DNA of 36,260 bases from Saccoglossus kowalevskii (Eukaryota > Hemichordata > Enteropneusta > Harrimaniidae): contig NW_003139323.1 of the NCBI RefSeq assembly GCF_000003605.2, positions 214,351 to 250,610 of the forward strand, in the 5' to 3' direction. The number at the start of each line of letters is the position of its first letter. The stretch's first letter is position 1. The notes beneath the pieces were generated by a model, which worked only from the letters and a program-made list of their open reading frames with translations, was not told the origin of the DNA and made no database searches. This document shows, one piece after another, positions 11,901-25,320 of this stretch. The translations under genes and the position numbers were made by a program.

Positions 11901-12948
11901 CACTCAACATTCCTAATTATAATTGAATACATCTCAGCGGATCTTGGCAACTGTACGTGTTACCGTCTTTCAACTATGCACTAACATTAATTAGCTAGTT
12001 TAGATATCGATCGTCACAACTTTGTTTGATCTTCTACTCGATTGAGCAGCATTGCCTGTGAAATGATAGGATTTTTGTGTCGAGAAGGCGTCACCAACTC
12101 AACCGTACTTAATATTATATTATAGACTTAATTAGGAACACATGGCTAAAAGGACCCTACACGCAAACGAAACACGCATTGAATACGTGATCACTAAACG
12201 AACCGTTTATGCTGCATTGCAAACCTTAGTTGAGATTGCGTAACGTGGCAAGATTTTAAATCTCAATATGTATTAAAAATTGTGATTTTTATATGTGGTC
12301 AAAATTTTAAATGGACCGACACTTATTACAAGAATTGTACGTTTGTCTCCATAATAGTAGACCTGAAACACACGCAAAAGTTACCAAAACTAAAAACTGA
12401 CCTTAAAAGTTTGCAACTTATTTCCATCAATAACATCACGTAATTTGTTCATTACGTAATATTGAACGCATAATTTGAATACGCTACTTTGCATTGATGG
12501 TCCAAGCGATTATGAGGTTAAAAATAGTTCTATCTAGAACTCAATACTATTGTACACTCAAACTTGCGCAACTACTTAACCGATTTCGTCGACGTTTGTG
12601 ATGAGAACCAGACAATAATCTGTTTTCACACAGAGACTAAAACGAATACAAAAGTAAATCGGTGCTACAGCATATATGTACAATTAATGGTAAGTTATAA
12701 GAGGACAACAATGAAATTCAATAACTCATTATCTGATCCTGTTCCAAAACTGTGCCAATGGAAAAACATTGTTAGAAATATGTCCAAATGAGATAATAAT
12801 ATTCAAAGCTTAACTTTGCTTTATACAATCAATCGTGATTTATTTTTGTAATTATGTATTTACTTACGTTGTTATGCCTAATCGGTGGTTTTATTGTAAA
12901 CTACGTCTACAATTTTTATAAAAAAAGAATGTATGTTCTTATTATATT
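8931..12948. other. Intron sequence, nothing recognised
   Basis: Contains short (TA)n at 9004 and 11139 and a 15-base palindrome GTGTCATAATGACAC at about 11345. No gene is supported. Confidence 0.6.
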
Positions 12949-13132
12949 CCACCGCGTCGCGTTCGCTATGGGTCCAATGATATGGTGAACAACGCATGTA
13001 AAATACAATGTTTGTTTACATGCAATATAGGGGCAATTGTGCTGCCTTGAACAATTTGCATAATGATTAAGACCCCTAAGTCGCATAAAATAAGTAATAG
13101 CATGCTGCCAGTACAATCCTCACCGCTTTGAA
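12949..13132 (-). mobile_element. Degenerate family-A element
   Basis: The complement contains CATGTAAACAAACATTG and TTTTACATGCGTTG (12990-13022), matching the core of A2 and A3 with few changes. A terminus-like TTCAAAGCGGTG lies at the far end (complement of 13121-13132). The TTAA borders are no longer clear, so the limits are approximate. Confidence 0.4.
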
Positions 13133-16100
13133 ACTACATTGCGTGACAGTAAGACAGGCACCGCATTGTCGACACCATATGGCGTATTCGAATGTGCGCA
13201 CTCAAGCAAAGAGATACGTAGATATCCTATTGAGCCGAGCTGTTGAAACACTCGATGGCACTCCAAACTCTCCCGTGGGAATAGCAGTTAATGGAGATTT
13301 CTGATGTGTGTGCCGAAGACCATTATGAGAGTTTTTCAAATAGCGCTGAACAAGTCGTTTTATTTTTTTAAATAATAAATCTATTAACAACCAACACTGT
13401 ATTTTACAATTCGTTTGTTTGTGGCTCTTTAGACTGGTTCATTCGGAACGAACAATTCATGCACTCTGCGTGGGTAAATTGTCATCATACTGTATCTAAA
13501 CATGCATGTATAAAAATGCCGTGAGGTGAACAAAAACCATGACACAATTGGAACACGACTACACGCTGTAGCAAGCTGTAGCAAAATGGGTGTCCTTAAA
13601 CTTATGAAACAACTTTATTGGTTATGAATTGGACATTAAATGAAGATGAATTTATTTTTACTGTGATGTTTGTTAGAATATGATTATTTGAGTCTAAATC
13701 TGTGACAGTACAATTAGTTTCATATGTTTTTCAGGATTGGATAGAATTACAATTCGGAATTTTAGAGTAATTTCAATGACGTACATGCTTAAAATGAATC
13801 ACGTTTCAACTCGTCACGTCCAAATACGCGCTACGCGACGATTTCTACGGTCAAAACTCGGATGCGTTCTATGAACAAACATATCTCAAGCCAAATTGAT
13901 AGTCGCATGACTTCTGTATCCCGTCTTTCCTAGACATCGTGAATGTGACGGTTGACACTTGTCAAAGAGACACGAAATCCAAGTTATCGGTTACAACATC
14001 TACATTATTGATTGATTGGACATCTGGAGTCACCGTTCTTTAATGCACATATAGCCAGTGAATACGAATTCATTATACAATGCCTAGTACACGCATTATT
14101 GTACTATTGGTATTACACATACATTTTCAAATATATTTTGACACAATATGGGAGTTCTGCTTCTGTACTAATGTGTCAATCTACATCAAAACATCAACTG
14201 CGTTGAAGTGACAACATAATAGTAAATTATTATAACTGCAATATGCTAATAATCAATAAGGACCAGCCTCGGAGCGCCATATTGAATTATAAGCCCTGGA
14301 GAGCACACTACCTCGCATATAATAAATTCCGTTCTGATTGGTCATTTTCATGCAAATTTAATATATTACCTTGGCTATAATTTGATGTGTTCATACTAAA
14401 ATATGAATGTTACTGCTATGGTTTTTTGGAGGATAAAAACATTTTATTAATAGATTTACACCTAACTTATCAACATATTTATCAATAACATTGTATTTTG
14501 ACCAAGGCATAAGTACATACATAGGCCGAGTTGTGTTGCATTTAAATACTTGTGTTGGGAAGATAATATCAAGATAAATTCAATTTTTGTGAAACAATTA
14601 CCAAATTATATACTAATTATATGCTAATTATATTACTATATCATTTTATCGGAAACATATTTTTTGACGTGATTATGACTGTTGTAAACGTTAGCTGGCT
14701 TTTAAACCGTTATACCTTGGTCACAAATGTGCCTAGTCAAAAATTATACATATTACAACGTGCACTACAACACTGAGAATACGAGTGTAGGGAGAAATCC
14801 TTGATAAAGTTGTTATTAGAAGAAGAGCTGTAGAAATGGAGTTCCCCGGCGTTTTCTTAATGATTCACTTCAAATTTTATTTAGATGTCGAGCAAACGTC
14901 ATCTTTTTCTGCACACTAACATATCAAACATTATTCGGGTCGAGTTGCGTTCTATATGTATATAATCATGCAGTATATAAGCATCAGACGACACGTATAT
15001 ATCCGCCCGTTTTTCCGTAGTCGCCGACACGGTGCCGACACTGCGACATGGAAAACGATGAAACTTGAATGCCCCACGGCATTTCAAGATCTATTGATGA
15101 TCTATTGATGAAGAAAATTTGATGATTTTTGTACATGGCATATTGATGTTGTTCATTTAATCGGAAATGCGTTACTATAATATAGTGGCAAATGGCATTG
15201 AAATACATACGTGTAACCAAGACTCTGGCATTCACGCGAGCAACTAGTTACGTAATAACAGTTGACACACGTTCTGTCTAGACGGCATACACTGAGGTGA
15301 GTGCACTGTACCGTAAGACGTACTGTACATCAATTCAATTCATGATCATTTAAGTGTAGGCGTCGTTCAGTTACTTATTTGCTTTCATGTTCTGCGGTTT
15401 CTTTTCAGGCGAATTTAAGTCCCATTTTTATTTGGCAATTCACTATATAGTTCGTAATAAGAACAGTTAATATAGGAATATAAATGAGAGAGTGCTCGTT
15501 TTCGCGATTAAAAAAATATTGCTGTTTATTCGATGGGGCCACTAATTGAATTATGTCTCGTAGATGGTAATTCAAAATAAATATGACTAGCAATTCCAAT
15601 ATGAGAGCATGTATTCGAAGTGACTTTAAATACATTTAGGAATTCTAACGTGTCCTTTCCCACTTCGATTCTCTGAGATTAATATACATATAGTGCACTA
15701 ACATGTTTTTTTAATGAATGGATTGCATGTCGCGTGTTAAATAATACGAACTGTTCATATGTTTATATATGTTTATAGCGCCTTTTCAATCTTGACTACG
15801 CCTAACTCTTGTTACAGTACATACGTAAAACTTAATCCGACTACCCACAACGTTTTGCGTATCTCCATGTGCATAATTGATAGAAATGCGACCACCCTGT
15901 ATATTTTCATTGTGCTGTTTGTCCGAGTTGCATTTAGTTAATTAATTAATATTCTCCAAAAGATGATAATGACGGTTCGGGAATCGTATAATTCTGTTTC
16001 TAGTTGCGCTATGTCTGTATGACCAACGTTTTTGTATTAAACACAGAGGTTTGTTTATATTTGGTTATGAGCCATTTTGTGCTGACATGAACCTTATGGG

Positions 16101-16279
16101 TGGTTGAGTGTCTCTTATACGCAGTTTTGTTTGTTTCACCGCTACATATATGTCGCCAAATAAACAGCAAAATCGATCGAAGATGTCCAGAAAAGCGGAC
16201 AATTATATAAGAGCATACCCACTATTGATGGCTTTTCGTATAATTATGTGCGTCATTTGTTGACATGAAAGGGCTACAT
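13133..16279. other. Intron sequence, nothing recognised
   Basis: AT-rich. Small direct repeats only, such as two tandem copies of TCTATTGATGA near 15090. No gene is supported. Confidence 0.6.
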
Positions 16280-16365
16280 TCATCGAACTCCATGCCTTGC
16301 GGGTCGCATGCACGTGTACAACGCGTGTAAAATACATTGTTCGATTACAAGAAATTTACATATGA
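16280..16365 (-). mobile_element. Degenerate family-A element, core only
   Basis: The plus strand holds CAACGCGTGTAAAATACATT followed by GTTCGATTACAAG. This is the complement of the family-A core. The GTCGCATGCACGTG beside it aligns loosely with the sequence next to the core in A3. No inverted termini can be recognised. Confidence 0.4.
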
Positions 16366-16392
16366 TTTCAACAAGAATGACACCCACTTCCA

Positions 16393-16421
16393 GATATGAA
16401 CGATATGAAAGATATGAAAGA
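16393..16421 (+). repeat. Short tandem repeat, GATATGAAA-type
   Basis: Three near-identical units of nine bases (GATATGAAC, GATATGAAA, GATATGAAA). Confidence 0.85.
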
Positions 16422-16681
16422 TTGCCATTCTTACATCACTGTTTTCTCGAACCCAGTGTGAAACGCGACACAATGCTTTTAATGAACTATAGTACTGAAA
16501 TCGCCACTGTCGAAATAACTGAACTGAACTGCCGATGAATCAAATATAACACTCCAATTACAGTTGTAGTAAATGTATTTACAACTAGATAGCATTCGCA
16601 GGAAATGCCAACCAGCGCTAGATTACTTCTACATTCATACCAACATTAACTAGCTATGTAATGTGATTTTCATAGAAAACC

Positions 16682-17385
16682 CGTGTACCAAGTTTGAAGT
16701 TCCTACCTATCACCCTTTGTCGCCCAACACTGAAACACACACTGTGACCATGTTCTTTAACCATTTGTTCCTAAAATGCGTCAACTTGGGTGTTGTAAGT
16801 GAAATACATTTACCATGTCTTAAGGCCCTGGCTGTTCCCCCTGTAGTTATATCAACGCATATTGTGACACAGGGAATATGTGTATCAATTTTAATGGCAC
16901 TGGCTATTTTTCTCATGTAGGTATATTACAAAGTACGAATACACATTAACATACTGTGCCCTTGACCTTTTGTCCTGAAATGTGTCGTGCCCTGTGGCTT
17001 GCACGAGGAACACGTGTTTCAAGTTTGAAGCTCCTAGCGATTACACCTATTAGTTCAATACTGAGCAAATATATATCAATAATGAGACTTTGAACTTTTG
17101 ACCCGAAAATGCGCCCAGGTGCTGTGAGTCGCACGAGGAGTACGTTTGTCTTGTCTGAAGGCCTTGTAGTTATATGCAAATCATACATTAACTGGTACTG
17201 TAAACCTTTCTCACAGGGAACATGTGGAGCAGTTCTGATAGCACTGGTTATTTTTTTTCTATGAAGTTATGTTTTATAGCATAAAAACACATGCTACGAC
17301 CTTGAAATTTAATCTTTGACCTTTTCTCCCCAACAAGTTTTATGCGTCGTGTGGGGTACATGTGTGTCAAGTTTGAAGTCTGTGC
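16682..17385. repeat. Degenerate dispersed-repeat array
   Basis: Recurring pieces in the same orientation: CAAGTTTGAAG at 16689, 17019 and 17369 (worn at 17150); CCTTTTG/CTTTTGACC before ATGCGYC-like words at about 16777, 16979, 17107 and 17341; and CACAGGGAAYATGTG followed by AATGGCACTGG or ATAGCACTGG. Spacing is irregular (about 130-235 bp), so this is an old array of one repeat, not a clean satellite. Open frames of 68-85 codons here are not credible genes. Confidence 0.55.
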
Positions 17386-18583
17386 TTATTTTCCCCTTCG
17401 ATGTGCTATGCCAATCCGATTATCGGATTTTCATTACCGTGTCGTATAATCTTTGATTGAGTAATGTATTTCACGCGTTTCTACACGTCAAATACAGAAC
17501 ATACATGCGTAGTCAGATGGTGATTTTGAGAAATAAAAAAATAATAATCATTATTATATGAATTGTATTGATTGCTCACAAATTTTAATAGTAACGACAT
17601 TTAAACGAGTTCTCCAACTTTTTGTATTGACCACATTATAACATAACGTAAATTTTCGCGAGTCTGCTGATGCCGTGGTTGACGATGTTAGCATAACTTT
17701 ACTTTGGTGAATAATTGTGAGAGAAGAAATATATAAATGGCGACAAAAATGAAACCCAAAAAAGTGAAACCACTGTACCGATAGTCATAGACATGCACGT
17801 GAGATGACGTTGAAATGAAATATTTATGCAACAAAAACAATGGAAAAATGTGTATGATGAATGCGAAGTGCATATGAAGTTGTGGGTAAATTTGGCAATC
17901 AGTTAACGCTGCGACCGAGTCCCTTATATGAAGGTAAAAGCCCAGACGTGGAAATAATAAACTTGCACAAGCGACGATACAACACATATGAAAGGATCCA
18001 CAGATAAGTGTGTGAAAACCACGACTTAATCGCCGTAAAGTAGAACCTGTCCGACGATCCACAGACATAAAGAAATACTATTACACATATTTATAACCTG
18101 GATTAGACATGGGTAAAAATAACCCATGACTTAAAAGTAGGTGTACTGTTTCAAAGTAGATTTCACCTCTTGCATTAACGTGTGAAAACTTAAACAGTTA
18201 TTGTATAAATTAATTGAATTGATCGTATTATAGTTCAATGTTATGCGACAGAGCATTCTACGTATGAATGTATGCGGCATTCACAGTTAACAAAAAACAC
18301 TGCGTGAACGCATTAGTTAATCCACAATTCTATCGGCAAATACAATACATATGAATATATCGAATCGCGAATTCGTGAATCTGATAATCTGTCATTGTAT
18401 TATATTACTGGCTGCACCTGACCGCACATTCACTCACTTATTAAGAGTTTATCGCTATCCATAGACATAATATATTAATAACAAATACCTCTTTATATTA
18501 CTCAGTTACTAAGTTACAAAATGAATGTATGACCACCATTTTGGATGCGTTAGTTTCACCTCGGTAAGGTATGCGACATTATA
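17386..18583. other. Intron sequence, nothing recognised
   Basis: A 126-codon open frame on the minus strand (17688-18068) has no recognisable domain and looks like chance. Confidence 0.55.
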
Positions 18584-18691
18584 CAAATGTTCACGCCAAC
18601 AGAGTTGGGCATACAGTTTTAGAGACCTTCAGACAATGAGCTCTTCGGGTCTCTAAAACTGTATGTCCACCGCTGTTAGGGTGAACATTTG
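18584..18691. mobile_element. TA-flanked long hairpin (108 bp)
   Basis: Two 44-base arms (18584-18627 and 18648-18691) are inverted copies with 39 of 44 positions matching, around a 20-base loop. The outer end is CAAATGTTCAC; the inner end is CATACAGTTTTAGAGACC. A TA dinucleotide sits on each side, as for Tc1/mariner-type target duplications. It is most likely a palindromic MITE. If transcribed it would fold into one long hairpin RNA and could be a substrate for small-RNA processing. Confidence 0.65.
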
Positions 18692-21600
18692 TAAATTCGT
18701 AGACAAGGGCAAGGTGTAAACCGTAATAAGCTATTTTATTCGTCCGTAATTTGTACAAAGATTTTATTTTTTGTAAGCGTATAAAGCATTTTCCGAATTA
18801 AATGTCGTAATTCGTACGCAATTTCCAATTTTGATTCTTAAACACAAATTATCAAAAATATTATAAACATGTAAAATGTAATTAAGCGTTTGTTTATCTG
18901 TAAAGTGTAAAAAGATTTTTTTTTTTAAATAGAGCTTTCATTCTATTTCCTGAAAAAACGTAAATTAATCTTACCCTTCTCTTATTATACCGAATAAATC
19001 TTAAAACAATAATCATGGCTCTCTTTCAGGTCAAGCTCACTGAGCTGAATGCATGTGTGCATATTACACATATACAAGTTGGAAGACTTTTTCACTTTCG
19101 TGGTTGTTTTTTGATAAACATAATATCAGCAGATTCAGCCTGGCGAAGAATTAATTTTGACAAACATACCCGGCGCCACGCTGTGCTCAGCTATACGCCA
19201 CACTGCGTTCCAGTACTTATTAGAACATAGAAACGAGGTGCACACGGCGCTGAACAGTGCTTGAGTATTGGTTTATGTCAACACCATTCTCTTTCAACAA
19301 ATACACTGTACATAATATATCGATATACTTTACTTTCAAAACACACAAAATACGTAACAAAATCAAACAAAGCCGTGTCGTCAAACGGCAAAGTCCACGA
19401 CTCTCAGATTCTTTAGATAGACAAACCGCGTACGTAGATTGAATGTCTCATAGCGAGTAGGCTAAGTTTGCTGGCGAATCTCACGACAGGAGCGACTGGA
19501 AATCACATGAAATCGCTACAAAATCCTAGTTTCCTTCCAATGAGACAGTCAAATAGTGAACGCAAACATGACAAACTAAATTTCATGAATATTGCCTCGT
19601 ATCGTGTTCCTTTGACAAGTTATTGGCGTAAATCAGGTAAATTCGGGAGGAAAATACCCGGATGAGTGGGGGGGGGGGGGTATACGAATATATCAGCAGG
19701 TCGGCACAGAATATGTTTATTTGTATAATGCGTGAATCTGGTTGGTTCTCGTGGTCATGAAAGGCAGACATATCCCTATTACTACGACCCATGCATCGTT
19801 CGTAACAATTACAAAGTACAAATGTTATCGCGGATAGTGATAACACGCGTGAAGAACCACGTGGAAATTGCGGGATATCTCTTTGACAAGAGATACCTAC
19901 AAGAGTCGCTGTATGTGCATAATTTAGTAAGTAGTGCGCGGCTAATTATAATTTTAAAGAAATAGCGTCCTTTTTATTAAATATTTGAATCAGGCTGAGT
20001 GATAATACCAGTATGACATTTCTCATAAGGTCAATCAACTTGCAAAGGACAATCTAATTTAATACGTTCATTGAGTGTATGCTACGTTAGACAGAGTGAA
20101 TATAATGTAATATATTATATAATATATTTATATTAACTATGCACTTTTACCAAGCAACGGATGTGTTAAATAATATCTTCTAGCGAGTCACCCATTTTGT
20201 GAATGTACCTTTTAGACATAACAAGAATATTTTTTCTAATATTTTTTTTTTGCAGACGACAGCTTCATGCACCGTTGTATCTCGTAATTATTTTTTGTGT
20301 GCGAATTACAAAGCCTGGGACTATAGTAAAATAAAAACATGACATATCTATGCATTATCTAGGATTGATCCACTCAAAGTAAAACCACGTGTATGCGGGG
20401 TTTGATCAAGAGAAATGAGTAATTGTCAGTGACTATGGCGTCCGCAGTTAGTCACACCGCACATATGGCGTACGGGTCGATCGTATTTGTGTGTGTGTGT
20501 ATTCAGGCTCAAATAGCGGATTGTACTCACGGTCCGACGACCATGATAAAGTGAAGTATGGATTTGTGTGAAGACGTAACTTCTCGAACCTGTATATCAC
20601 TAATTACATCGGTAGTTTAGTAATTGTTGTAACAATACGCGCGTATATACCAGAAATACACGATACATTTATCTGAATAATAATACAAATATAACTATTA
20701 TTTTATTAAAACCAGGTTTTATTTTGAAGGAACTAGAAGAATTACATGTGCGGACTCTTCAACAATTCGCATAAACTCGCCAAGGTTAATTTCATTAAGC
20801 AACATCGTCCCTACGCGAATTCCAAAGAGAGCACCCTGACAACGCGAATGTATTTCGACTGCATCCGTCCTCAGCTCACGAAGTCGAGAGGAAACGTACG
20901 TCACCGTCACCCGCATAGTGAATAAACAATTAATCGCTGCGTGGATTGCCTAATTCGTATCTTATTGCCAATTATGTTGACCAAATTGAACAAGACGACT
21001 AAAAAACCTTATCAAAGTAGTCAGAACCGCCAGTGTGAGTCGAGATGTCATCCTGTTGTCTCAATCACAAGTGACTATTCGCTGTTCAGACCTGTTTCCC
21101 CGGGAGCCGCCCGGAAATGTCATAATCACCGACAAGAAATACTCGTTTTCGAATTTCACTTGAAATGTCAAAGGGTCGCTGGGAGTTAAAATGTTTTATT
21201 TAGTAATCATTTATGGGCTGTTTTCTTCATTTTATAAACCTGCTTGATGCATATATTAGAGGCTGACGACCTTCATGACATCCGATAAGTTACATTTTAA
21301 CAGGATACGTCGAAGTGAAATACGGTATACCTTCAAGGCACTGTTTTCTTTTCGTTCGGAGCACCTAATTGACTGGGGCTAGCTTAAACGCTAAATGTAC
21401 TGCTATGCATAAGATGCTCTAGGTAGTAATGCGCGGATAGATATTTGTCAGTGTTGAGTTGTCACGTCGATTTCAGTGAGAATGTACCACCAGTAACTGA
21501 ACTGCCTGTCTATTATGTATTTCACAGACAAGCATACGTATATGTGTTACAATATGAATGAATTTATCGGTGTAAATGTAACGTAAGAAAGAAATATAAA

Positions 21601-23128
21601 TTTTATGTTAGAATGCTACTCTGCTGCTAAAAAAACGTTACTGTCATATTGTTCATACTATGTAGAGAAAATTGAGTCATCATTGGTTCAATAGTGAAAA
21701 AAAAATGAAATCAATCATCCATTTTAAAATCAGAACATGAAGAAATTGACAAGACGTATGTAAAACGTATGATATGCGATCAGTCATTGTATGTCAGTGA
21801 CATGGCTCTAAAACAGCATTTGTAAAAAAAAAAACATTATGGATCCGTTATATAAATGTTCAATTATGACGGACAATAGCTGTTCGTGAGATCTTGATAT
21901 GACAGAAATATTTAATTTTGATAACTTCTCAACACTTAAGGCATGTCAGAGTTACATTTTTAGAATGCACATTCATTAAAACAAACTTATCGACCATTTT
22001 GTATGCGATCTGAAAAAAACAAACAAAATGATATGCATCGAGGTCACGTATTGTCAAATGTGTAAAATCAATTCTTACAAGACCAAGATTCCGTTAATTT
22101 AATAATCTGTTAACATCAAAATGCCTGTCATTCGATCAGCTTGAAAATGATAGTTAAACAAATGAACATGAATATGTGCAAAAAGATGTATGACGTGTAA
22201 AGAAAGTTTAAACATAATCAGTCAGGGCATATGAGAGAGTCAGCGGCGGAACAAAATTTATTTAAAACGGAATGATCATCAGTTATTTTTAATCTGAAAA
22301 CAAAAATGACGTTCATCAAGGATCCATAATGTCCAATGTATGTATACATATTACACAACCGAGATCTGGTTCCCGAATGGCAGAAATTCTTAATTTTAAA
22401 TCGAATCAGATCATGAAACGAAAGAACGTGCTTATATATAGGATATATTATTTGTGTGTCAAAATTCGAATGTGTTCGACCGAGGCTTGTCCGAGATACA
22501 GATCTGAACGAACGAACGAACGCACAGACGGACGGACGGACGGACGCGAGCAAGATGATCCACCAATAAGCTTCGTTCACGGACGGTTTCCGAACAGAGA
22601 CTAATAAGTGGTCTGCGTACACTATTCTGTTTAACACTCAGCGAAAAGAGTCGGTTTTGTTGGTGTCATGGCATTTTACCATGCATTGTTTCTTATGCCA
22701 TGGACATATCTCAATATGTCAATACTTTGTTCGGAGTTAATGAATCAGATATACGTTGTGCCAAGAAGTATATTTTAAGACAAAACATTATCGTTATTAT
22801 CTAAGGCTGTTTTTATATTTATATACAATCAGTATATGCCTAACATATGTATGTATGTGACATGGGATTTGTAATCGTGATTTGCTGCGAGCTGGAACTT
22901 ATGCATGTTTGCTTGCACGTGCATATAGTTATTTACTCAAACGACACTGACTGACAGATTTGTCAGGAGGGCAAACTTAACTGAGTAGGTTTACATCGAA
23001 TATGAATACATTGCTTGTTATGTATTTCATATTGCACGCTGTTTGAAATGTCCGAGATTAGCTTGTATCTATTCTTACCAGTCACTGCAGGGCCGTGCTA
23101 ATCACATGCCATTTTAAGCCATTCCTCC
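18692..23128. other. Intron sequence, mostly unremarkable
   Basis: Holds a G-run at 19667-19680, (TG)n at 20488-20500, the tetranucleotide repeat at 22506, and a small inverted repeat TGTCATGGCAT/ATGCCATGGACA near 22666-22707. No gene is supported. Confidence 0.55.
22506..22547. repeat. Tetranucleotide microsatellite (GAAC)n/(GACG)n
   Basis: About four GAAC units are followed by about five GACG units. They inflate a meaningless open frame across them. Confidence 0.9.
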
Positions 23129-23180
23129 GGGACACTCGGCGTAGCGCAGTGGGAATGGCGAAACAGTTCAAATTGCGTGT
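23129..23180 (+). repeat. tRNA-derived SINE head, second copy
   Basis: GGGACACTCGGCGTAGCGCAGTGGG (quoted in parts: leader GGGACACTCG, A-box TAGCGCAGTGG at 23142) matches the copy at 5332. AGTTCAAATTG at 23166 is B-box-like but too close to the A-box, so part of the tRNA-like region may be deleted. Confidence 0.4.
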
Positions 23181-24268
23181 TGCAATTTCTGTAAATTCGT
23201 TTGTAATTATATTATTACCGATTGTCCACGTGGCACCTTGCGGCAACATTTTGATTATAAGATAACGTGGAGCACTGAAATAATTGATGCATCACCCAGT
23301 TCTGTGTATATTTGTGAAACCCGTTCTAGATAACAGTGAATTGTGATATTGTGACGGTCTAATATATAAATTTCTCTGATTGCTTTTATGATTTGAACAT
23401 TAGATGGGAGAGCCTTTTGGCGAGCACACAGTTACTTGTAATTATAATTGTTTTGACTTTTCTTAGATCCACACTCCGGGTAATGCTAAGTGCAGAACGC
23501 CCGACAGCCCCGGTACGTGCACGCACGCATAACGCTACACTGGGACACGCGGACGCCACGTGAACATGCTTAGCCAATCATGGAATAATATAAGCATTTT
23601 AAAACCATGATAGCATGACTAAATACAATAAGATAAATATGCGACTTGAATTCCTTTTTCTTTAAATTTATTGTTCAAAAACGCCTTTGTTCTTATTGTC
23701 ATATTGTCGATATACTCACATTGTTTACTAACGTGAGGTTGGTAGTTGGCTTTCATATATACAAATGGACTATAACATATGCAAATATGAATAACTTGAC
23801 AAATAATGTTGCATTTAAATATGTGCAAAATTGGTACATCACATGTTTACGCATGATAACATATTCTTAAATGTAATCCGTTTAATTGATCTTAAACAGA
23901 GAAAACGGTCAATATAATTATATATAATTTTCTTGAAACCTATCTGTAGCTGTATAAACGGGTCAAGAAATTGGACAAGGACATTTTGCCTTTATTTTAC
24001 CGCAACAACATAAGCGTCCGAATACGGGAACCAGTTCGACAACGGTACCGTGCGTCTCCGTAGCAATCGCCATTTCCTTATTCGACAGCATACATACGCT
24101 CTTAGAGTAAATAATTCCGAATAACAGGATTGACGCCAAGTTAATGAGTAGCAATCCATGCAACTATTTAGAATCCATTTGTAATATTGAATACTATACT
24201 ATTGAATACACTTTCACTAACGCTTATTATTGACGTTACTAATAACATTGACATCCACGTTTCTCCGA

Positions 24269-24416
24269 TTAAAACACCAAAAGAATCCATTGAATATGTA
24301 AAATTGAGCATAGAACATTATCTAAATGATAAAACCGTGAATTTAAAACCCATTGAATATGCCTGAAATGCTAAATCAGGAAAATTTAAACCCAGTTAAA
24401 ATTAGTCATTTTACAG
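24269..24416. mobile_element. Partial inverted copy of the TA-flanked element
   Basis: Aligned to 29140-29270 in the opposite orientation, about 120 bases match with few changes, for example TTTAAAACCCATTGAATATG and ATTAGTCATTTTACAG next to a TA. The other terminus is worn or lost before about 24269. Confidence 0.65.
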
Positions 24417-25320
24417 TAATCGCATATAAGGTGTTGAATTTATTTGAATTTCTTGTTAAACACCGATTTGCATATTTGCTATTTTTTACCAGAGTTGTCG
24501 CATAATATTTCACCAGCTTGTATACTTATAATGAAGAATATATGCGACTATGTAAATCACTGTGCCGTATCAAAATTTACATTTTAAAATTGAGCAGGTA
24601 GTTTCAATTCATGTTTGACTGTGTTACACAAACAACAGAATATTCAAATTAGAATAGTGTATAGTTCTTAAAATACAACAGAGTGAGATTTGATCGAACA
24701 GTGCATCCCAAAATACAAAAAAAAAATCACGTAAAAGATTCAAGTTCCAACATTTTTACAATGACATATATAGATAATTTTAAGTTGATTATGCAAACCG
24801 CTCAGAGATGTCTGAAGATTTCGATTTAAAAATAAATTAATAGAATTGTGTTTAATAGTACACATTACAAACACTACTTATCATGTCAAAACCTCCTGAT
24901 CAAGACAACGTCTAGAAAAACTAATTATATAGTCCGACAGTTTATATTTACATAATAACTAACTCGGTTATTGAAATGTGTATCGTTTAATTTCAGGATT
25001 GCATATAGTTTTTACTGAAATAACATTTACATTGCACACGCAGCATGTATGTATGCGAAGCTTGTAAGGTCGGGGAACATAGTGAATATTTGGGTATCTG
25101 GCGTACGTCATTCTCGACGTGGTCAACAGTTATCCGATAATACTATCTTTAACAAGAGCAAAATCTGTGGCAGGAAATCGATAAAATGCATTCCCAAAAT
25201 ACATATAGTCGGTTTCAGATTTCCATTACCAATTACACAAGGTACCAGGAACAATTATAAGTCGAACTATATTCATTGCCGTTGCTTTACGTGACTTCGC
25301 ATTTAATGCATATTCATCGC

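Noticed and set aside
17688-18068. 126-codon hydrophobic open frame on the minus strand
   Set aside because: The composition is what AT-rich DNA gives by chance. No known motif, no neighbours, not supported as a gene.
22218-22637. 139-codon open frame on the minus strand
   Set aside because: Part of it is translated microsatellite (Arg/Ser/Val-rich). No domain, and nothing supports splicing or a start context.
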